A stretch of 64,000 bases of DNA from Juglans regia (Eukaryota > Streptophyta > Magnoliopsida > Fagales > Juglandaceae): assembly GCF_001411555.2 (NCBI RefSeq), contig NC_049909.1, positions 13,946,686-14,010,685 on the forward strand, in the 5' to 3' direction. The notes beneath the pieces are model-generated. The model was not told the origin of the DNA. It saw only the letters and a program-made list of their open reading frames with translations, and did not search any database. This document shows positions 59,249 through 64,000 of the stretch, piece after piece. A program made the position numbers and the translations under genes. The first letter of the stretch is position 1. Each line of letters opens with the position of its first letter.

Positions 59249-59549
59249 TCTTTTTTTGTATAAGATAGATAAGCTTTTATTAATAAGTGAAGAGGAAGAA
59301 AATTCCACTGTACAGAGTGTATAAGAGATCCACCAAACTAGCAAAGGAATAAAGTGCTAGACATTCATGAAAGGTAGCCTTAAAATAAATTGGGTGGGAG
59401 TGAAATCTTCATATCAAACTCACTTCAAACTCGCCTTTAGAAAGGTGGTGCTTACAAGCTACCCTCACATGTTAGAAACTTAGAAGTGCTCGACCACCAC
59501 TTAAGCTGGGTAGCACTCATCATTATGTGTTAGCTCACCACTTAAGCTT
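59249..59549 (-). mobile_element. Retroposon 3' end, minus strand
   Basis: A T-rich run followed by gtataagatagataagcttt is, on the minus strand, an A-rich tail, similar to the LINE ends at 3474 and 54887. The rest to 59549 has no recognised coding. Confidence 0.35.
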
Positions 59550-59760
59550 CACTACAAGAAAAAAGGCCTTTTACAACGATTTTAAATTCGCTGCAAATAA
59601 AATCACCACAATAAGTAAGATTTTGCAGCGAAAATAAAATCGTCACAGTCTTTGTACAATTTAAAATGGTGGTATCCGAACTTTTGTATTTGCAGCGATT
59701 TAATGCCTTTTAATGGCGAGAAAAATCGACAGAAGTTGGAAAAATTAGTCGCAACGGGAT
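59550..59760 (+). mobile_element. CACTA-type transposon left end
   Basis: cactacaagaaaaaaggcct at 59550 is a canonical CACTA terminal sequence, preceded by ctt. The next 150 bases repeat attcgctgcaaataaaatc, ttttgcagcgaaaataaaat and similar forms in both orientations, as subterminal repeats of CACTA elements do. No matching right end (ttcttgtagtg) was found in the window, so the element is truncated or extends outside. Confidence 0.65.
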
Positions 59761-60243
59761 AAAATCGATGGGATCATAGCACCCCCTTCTCCACTTCGAC
59801 CTTACCTGCAATTAAATCCACCCACTTCATACACACAGCTTCATCTCCATTATCGACTACGTTCCAAAGCTTTTGCACTGGCCAGGTTCATGGTTTCCTC
59901 CCCATTCAAAATCTGTGCCTCCATCTACAAATCTCAGAGTGATTTTTTGTGGGATTTTCAAGTATCGGAGGGCGAGCATAATTGACCGATACTCTTGAAG
60001 TGAAATCCTTCCGTCAACACAGGTATATCTGCAACTAATTTCTCTATCTCTCCCTTCATCAGTGGTCGTTGCTTTACAAAAATTGGCCTTTTTTTGTAGA
60101 CTAATTTCAAGATGTTTGAATCTGAAAGCATGTCCTTTTTTTTGCACAAAAATGCTTTTTTATATGATGCATTTGGTGTACATGTTGCTGTGGGTATTAG
60201 ATGTTAGTAATGTTTGGGCAATTTTTTTAATTTGCACACCACA

Positions 60244-60451
60244 GATTGATGGACTTTTGCATGAAATCCCTAATTTTTCAATCATCCATCGAGATCCAAG
60301 AACTGCTCCTTTTGTAGAAGCAATGGCATCTCAACCCTTCTTGTTTGAGAACCAGTTTTTGGTGTCTATGACAAAGCTTGGAAATGTTCAAGTTCTTACT
60401 AGGAATGAAGGTGAAGTTCGAGTGAATTGCAATTATGTTAATGGCCGTTGA
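60244..60451 (+). other. Unrecognised exon-like coding segment
   Basis: After a T-rich tract ending caccacag, an open frame reads IDGLLHEIPNFSIIHRDPRT, APFVEAMASQPFLFENQFLV and SMTKLGNVQVLTRNEGEVRV, ending at a stop at 60449. Codon content is protein-like and contrasts with the flanks. A possible upstream exon lies before the gtatatctgc at 60021. I do not recognise the family. It lies downstream of the CACTA end, so it may be a host gene fragment carried by the transposon or a fragment of its own coding. Confidence 0.35.
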
Positions 60452-61924
60452 AGGGTATTGTTCGGTACTTCCACGTTATTTTCCCAATGCTTTTATTCAA
60501 TAACTCATGAAACCTGACCTTTTGTGATTTGAAATGTTGGGAGTTCGAATATTGGTTCATTGTAACAGAGAGCTCATGTATTTTGACGAAGATTTTGCTT
60601 CTTATAAATCGGAGTGCAAATATATAGGTTAATTAGACTATATGATTTTTTGATGGTTATCAAACTTACACTACTTCCTGTCAAATATTAAAATGTATTC
60701 ATTTTGTTGTGAAATTGTTAATCACTCTTTCTTGGTGATTTACTTGCAGAATTCATGAGATCTTCTAACATTCTTAAGGTTTGAAGTGGGAGATAAAATA
60801 CATAAAATTTAGTGGCTTTTACAATATTTATGAGCATTTGATTCTGTTAAGAAAATTCAAACGGGAAGCTAGATAGGGATTTAGATCCCTATCAAAATTA
60901 TAGGATTTGAAGAAGAAGACTAACTTGAGAATGTGATTGGTGATGGGGTTGAGCTAATTTCTGTATACTCTTCATGAATCAAGTTATTCTTGTTTTAGTT
61001 CATAAAGAATATACTAATGCTACTTTACTTCTCCAGTACATGGTTAGTTGATCTCTCTTTACATGACACATGGAGTAATTTCAACACTTGGTCACTCAAT
61101 ATTTTCTCATTGATGTAATATTTTTAAGTTTTGATTGATATGTACTTCCTTTTGTGCATTCTTAAGTACTGGTTGCAAGAAAGGAAAGCAAAATACATAC
61201 ATATATTTCTTCTACTTTCACTTCTAAGTATTTATTGCTCAAGTACATGAGGACTTAAGAATCAGATCCTCTAGCATGTTCTGGGGATGACACTTGCAGT
61301 TTCAAACACTTTGATATAGCTAAAGATATATTTGAGGTCTTTATTCCATTCTAATGATACATCCATTTGCTTGTCAAATTCCTTGATATGCAGACCTATG
61401 CTATTATTTCAGCTCAACCAATAATGAGGTCTGAAAAATGTCTATGACCATATCACCTTGCACTCCATATGTATGGATATATTACCCATTAAGTATACTT
61501 TTATTACCTATTGTACTGCTATTATCTCATCAAGAGTGATACAATTGGTGAAGAACTTCTCGTTCTATATATGCTTTCATTAAACCAGTTCTGAACTCAT
61601 ATAGAAAAATTATGGCAGATTCATCAACCTCTGGTTAGTGCAAATCAGTTTGAGCATGACTTCTAAATGGCTTGTGTTTAAAGTAGTGAGCTTCATAAAA
61701 CTTGATGAAGCCCATCTTTTCTTCGGATTTTTTCTTAACAGTTATCTATGGAATATGATTATCTTTATGCCTTGAGCATCAGTACATTCACCCCGAATCT
61801 TCTACGATCAAGTAAGAATCGGAATATGGAAAGCAGTAATCATGTTGCAGTGCATAGAGGGATTTAAGCATTTAGGTGCTTCCCTACTACGGGATGACCC
61901 TAATCATAGCTTTGTTGTCTGAGT
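60452..61924. other. Intron-like or intergenic DNA, nothing recognised
   Basis: A/T-rich with T-rich stretches. No frame of note and no repeat ends were identified before the LINE at 61925. Confidence 0.4.
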
Positions 61925-62164
61925 ATGTCATGGCTACAATTGAGGCAAGTAGAAGAGATTCAAGCAGTCATTGGAATTTCGTTTGGAGGCTATGAGGAAC
62001 AGTTTAAAGCTCTCCTTGTAGCTCTTGAGGATAGTCATTTGAAGTCAGCTTCAAGGCGTGATAGGGAACTTAAAAAGTTAACGTGCTCTATTAATTATGA
62101 TGTGAAAGAAGGGAGTGGTGGAAGGGATAGATCGAGAGGGAGGGGCAACATAGTTTTATTATGA
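61925..62164 (+). CDS. LINE ORF1 C-terminal segment
   Basis: An open frame of 79 residues: VEEIQAVIGISFGGYEEQFK, ALLVALEDSHLKSASRRDRE, then a basic tail GGRDRSRGRG. Its position and basic tail fit the end of a plant LINE ORF1 (nucleic-acid-binding, gag-like), whose N-terminal domain would lie upstream but is not visible. It ends TTATGA, so its stop overlaps the ATG of the next ORF by one base in an ATGA arrangement. This suggests the two were translated in a coupled way or derive from one spliced reading. The copy may be 5'-truncated. Confidence 0.55.
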   Translation: MSWLQLRQVEEIQAVIGISFGGYEEQFKALLVALEDSHLKSASRRDRELKKLTCSINYDVKEGSGGRDRSRGRGNIVLL

Positions 62165-64000
62165 AGCCCAAGATTATATCATGGAATACTCGGGGGCTCA
62201 ATGATCGTAATAAACGAGCTAGTATTAAATCGTTATTGCAGTTGTGGAAGGGGGATGTAGTGTGTTTGCAAGAAACAAAATTGCGACACATTGATAGAAA
62301 AATTGTGAGAAGTTTATGGGGGTGCCCGTATGTGGGTTGGACTTATTTGGCCTCGGTGGGAGCCTCAGGTGGAGTATTACTAATGTGGGATAAAAAAATG
62401 GTTGAGATGATTGAGGAATGTATTGGAGAATTTTCAGTGGCGACTCTTTTTAAAAATGTGGTGGATGGATGGGAATGGGCATTTGCAGGCTCTTATGGTC
62501 CTAATGTGGATAGGATTAGGAGAGGGATGTGGGAGGAGTTGGCGGGTTTATATTACTTATGGGATGTGCCTTGGTGCATGGGGGGGGATTTTAACATTAT
62601 TCGTTTTCCTAGTGAGCGATCAGGGCAGGGTAGACATTCGAGGGCTATGGAGGAATTCAATGAGTTCATTTTTTATCTTGATCTCATGGATCTTCCTTTG
62701 GCAGGAGGTGAGTATACTTGGTCAAATGGAAGGGTTTGGTCGAGATTGGATAGATTCTTGGTTTCTCCCTCGTGGGAAGCTAAATATCCTGAAGTAAGGC
62801 AGAAAAGACTAGTTCGAGTCAGTTCAGATCACTTTCCTATCCTTTTGGATTGCGGGGGTATACACAGGGGGCACAGATATTTCAAGTTTGAAAACATGTG
62901 GCTTACAGCGGATGGGTTTGTAGAGATGGTACGTGCTTGGTGGACTTCGTATCAGTTTATTGGTACCCCTAGTTACATTCTTGCTGGCAAATTGAAGGCT
63001 TTAAAACAAGATTTGAGGAAGTGGAATTTGGAGGAGTTTGGTCACATCGACAGTCAGAAGGGTACACTGATGGAGGAACTGCAAGACTTAGAAGAGAAAG
63101 AGTTCTTGGGAGATAATTCGGAAGATGTGGCATTGAGAAAGGGTATGGTTATGGCAAATTTGGAGAGGGTTTTGTTGTCAGAGGAGACTTCTTGGCGGCA
63201 AAAATCCAGGGCTCTCTGGTTGAAAGAAGGTGATAGGTGTACAAAGTTCTTCCACAAAGTGGCTAATTCACATAAGCGTAACAATGCTATTGAGTCTCTT
63301 ATTTCAGGGACCCAGGTACTAGTTTCTCCATCCGAGCTAGAAAATCATATAGTTCAGTACTATGAGACCCTGCTTGCAGAATCGGTTCTTTGGAGGCCAA
63401 AGCTTGATGCTTTGCATTTTGAGGCTATTGACACTCAGAGTGCAAATGTGTTGGAGAGACCTTTTGGCGAAGAAGAGATTTATAAGGTCATTTCAGGTAT
63501 GGCAAAGGATAAAGCGCCGGGTCCGGATGGGTTTACAATGGGTTTCTTTCAAACCTGCTGGGACATTGTAAAAGATGATGTTTTCCAGGTTTTCAATGAA
63601 TTCCATTCTTTCCAAAAGTTTGAAAAATCATTGAATGCGACCTTTATTGCTCTCATTCCCAAGAAACATGGGGCAGATTCTATTGAAGACTTTCGGCCTA
63701 TAAGTCTGGTTAGTAGCGTGTATAAGATCATTTCAAAGGTGCTTGCTAACCGGCTTAGTCCGGTGTTGGAACATATTATTTCCAAGTCCCAAAATGCCTT
63801 CATTCGTGGGAGACAAATTCTTGATTCAGTACTCATTGCAAATGAGTGTTTGGACTTCAGATTACAGGAGGGAGATTCAGGTGTTCTGTGCAAGCTTGAC
63901 ATGGAGAAGGCATATGATCATGTGAATTGGGAATTTCTCTTTTACTTGCTTGAGAGAACTGGATTTGGGGATAGGTGGATTGCATGGATGCGGTATTGTG
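62161..64000 (+). CDS. LINE ORF2: AP endonuclease and reverse transcriptase, open to window end
   Basis: 613 codons without a stop from ATG 62161 to the window edge. Endonuclease landmarks with catalytic residues are SWNTRGLN (residue 7), CLQETK (75-80), GSYGPN, GGDFN (141-145), RLDRFLVS and SDHFP (222-226). The linker SRALWLKEGDRCTKFFHKVA (about 350-370) follows. The reverse transcriptase starts with KDKAPGPDGF (about 450), then ALIPKK, DFRPISL, YKIISKVLANRL, QNAFIRGRQILDSV and KLDMEKAYDHVNW, which carries the first catalytic Asp. The second catalytic motif (xADD), the zinc domain and any RNase H domain lie beyond 64000. All visible catalytic residues are present. This makes it the best-preserved mobile element here, possibly recently active. 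The fragment at 1-190 probably belongs to a related copy. Confidence 0.93.
   Translation, partial: MKPKIISWNTRGLNDRNKRASIKSLLQLWKGDVVCLQETKLRHIDRKIVRSLWGCPYVGWTYLASVGASGGVLLMWDKKMVEMIEECIGEFSVATLFKNVVDGWEWAFAGSYGPNVDRIRRGMWEELAGLYYLWDVPWCMGGDFNIIRFPSERSGQGRHSRAMEEFNEFIFYLDLMDLPLAGGEYTWSNGRVWSRLDRFLVSPSWEAKYPEVRQKRLVRVSSDHFPILLDCGGIHRGHRYFKFENMWLTADGFVEMVRAWWTSYQFIGTPSYILAGKLKALKQDLRKWNLEEFGHIDSQKGTLMEELQDLEEKEFLGDNSEDVALRKGMVMANLERVLLSEETSWRQKSRALWLKEGDRCTKFFHKVANSHKRNNAIESLISGTQVLVSPSELENHIVQYYETLLAESVLWRPKLDALHFEAIDTQSANVLERPFGEEEIYKVISGMAKDKAPGPDGFTMGFFQTCWDIVKDDVFQVFNEFHSFQKFEKSLNATFIALIPKKHGADSIEDFRPISLVSSVYKIISKVLANRLSPVLEHIISKSQNAFIRGRQILDSVLIANECLDFRLQEGDSGVLCKLDMEKAYDHVNWEFLFYLLERTGFGDRWIAWMRYC

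Noticed and set aside
60062..60243. Hydrophobic N-terminal part of the 129-residue ORF, as a signal peptide
   Set aside because: It reads through a T-rich intron-like tract ending in cacag; only the part after 60243 looks coding.

Overview
The window is nuclear DNA of a flowering plant, most likely a woody eudicot. It has plant L1-type LINEs, Ty3/gypsy (Tat-type) and Ty1/copia elements, hAT-like and CACTA-like DNA transposons, a terpene synthase fragment, plant mTERF genes and a nuclear copy of plastid inverted-repeat DNA. A ~200-bp AT-rich MITE family, seen seven times, resembles repeats I associate with Fagales (walnut, pecan, chestnut), but I cannot place the species from sequence alone. 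There are no bacterial operons, CRISPR arrays or phage genes.

Layout. 1-5564 is a pile of decayed minus-strand LINEs, one split by a small hAT-like element. 5565-8716 holds two LTR-retrotransposon remnants. 9186-11398 is a 2.2-kb hAT-like element. 11405-13470 is gene-like but unrecognised. 13470-30784 is a large array of a ~1.4-kb repeat in several subtypes (A, B, C, D). It shows A-B dimer periodicity and a ~5.7-kb higher-order duplication that carried part of a gypsy LTR with it. 30785-40810 is a decayed Tat-type gypsy element with 5' LTR, gag, pol, 116-bp tandem repeats and an antisense ORF. Its antisense ORF is interrupted by ~1.25 kb of plastid DNA (5' end of ycf1 plus trnN-GUU) flanked by ~147-bp direct repeats of retrotransposon sequence. 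41318-42122 holds a terpene synthase pseudogene and a LINE endonuclease fragment. 42367-45910 is MITEs and hAT-like elements.

46045-57975 is a tandem mTERF block: one intact intronless gene (46213-47607), one frameshifted copy (51434-52843) and a third copy reduced to flanking sequence. A LINE 3' end lies between the first two. Transposons present in some copies and absent at the same site in others order the duplications. 57980-59550 is MITEs, a SINE-like fragment and retroposon ends. 59550 onward starts with a CACTA terminus and an unrecognised exon-like segment. From 61925 to the window edge runs a LINE whose ORF2 (endonuclease plus the start of reverse transcriptase) has no stop codon.

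The only convincingly intact host gene is the mTERF gene at 46213-47607. The intact LINE ORF2 continues past the window. Nothing else looks like a working gene. The most unusual structures are the 17-kb higher-order array and the plastid insertion in the antisense ORF.
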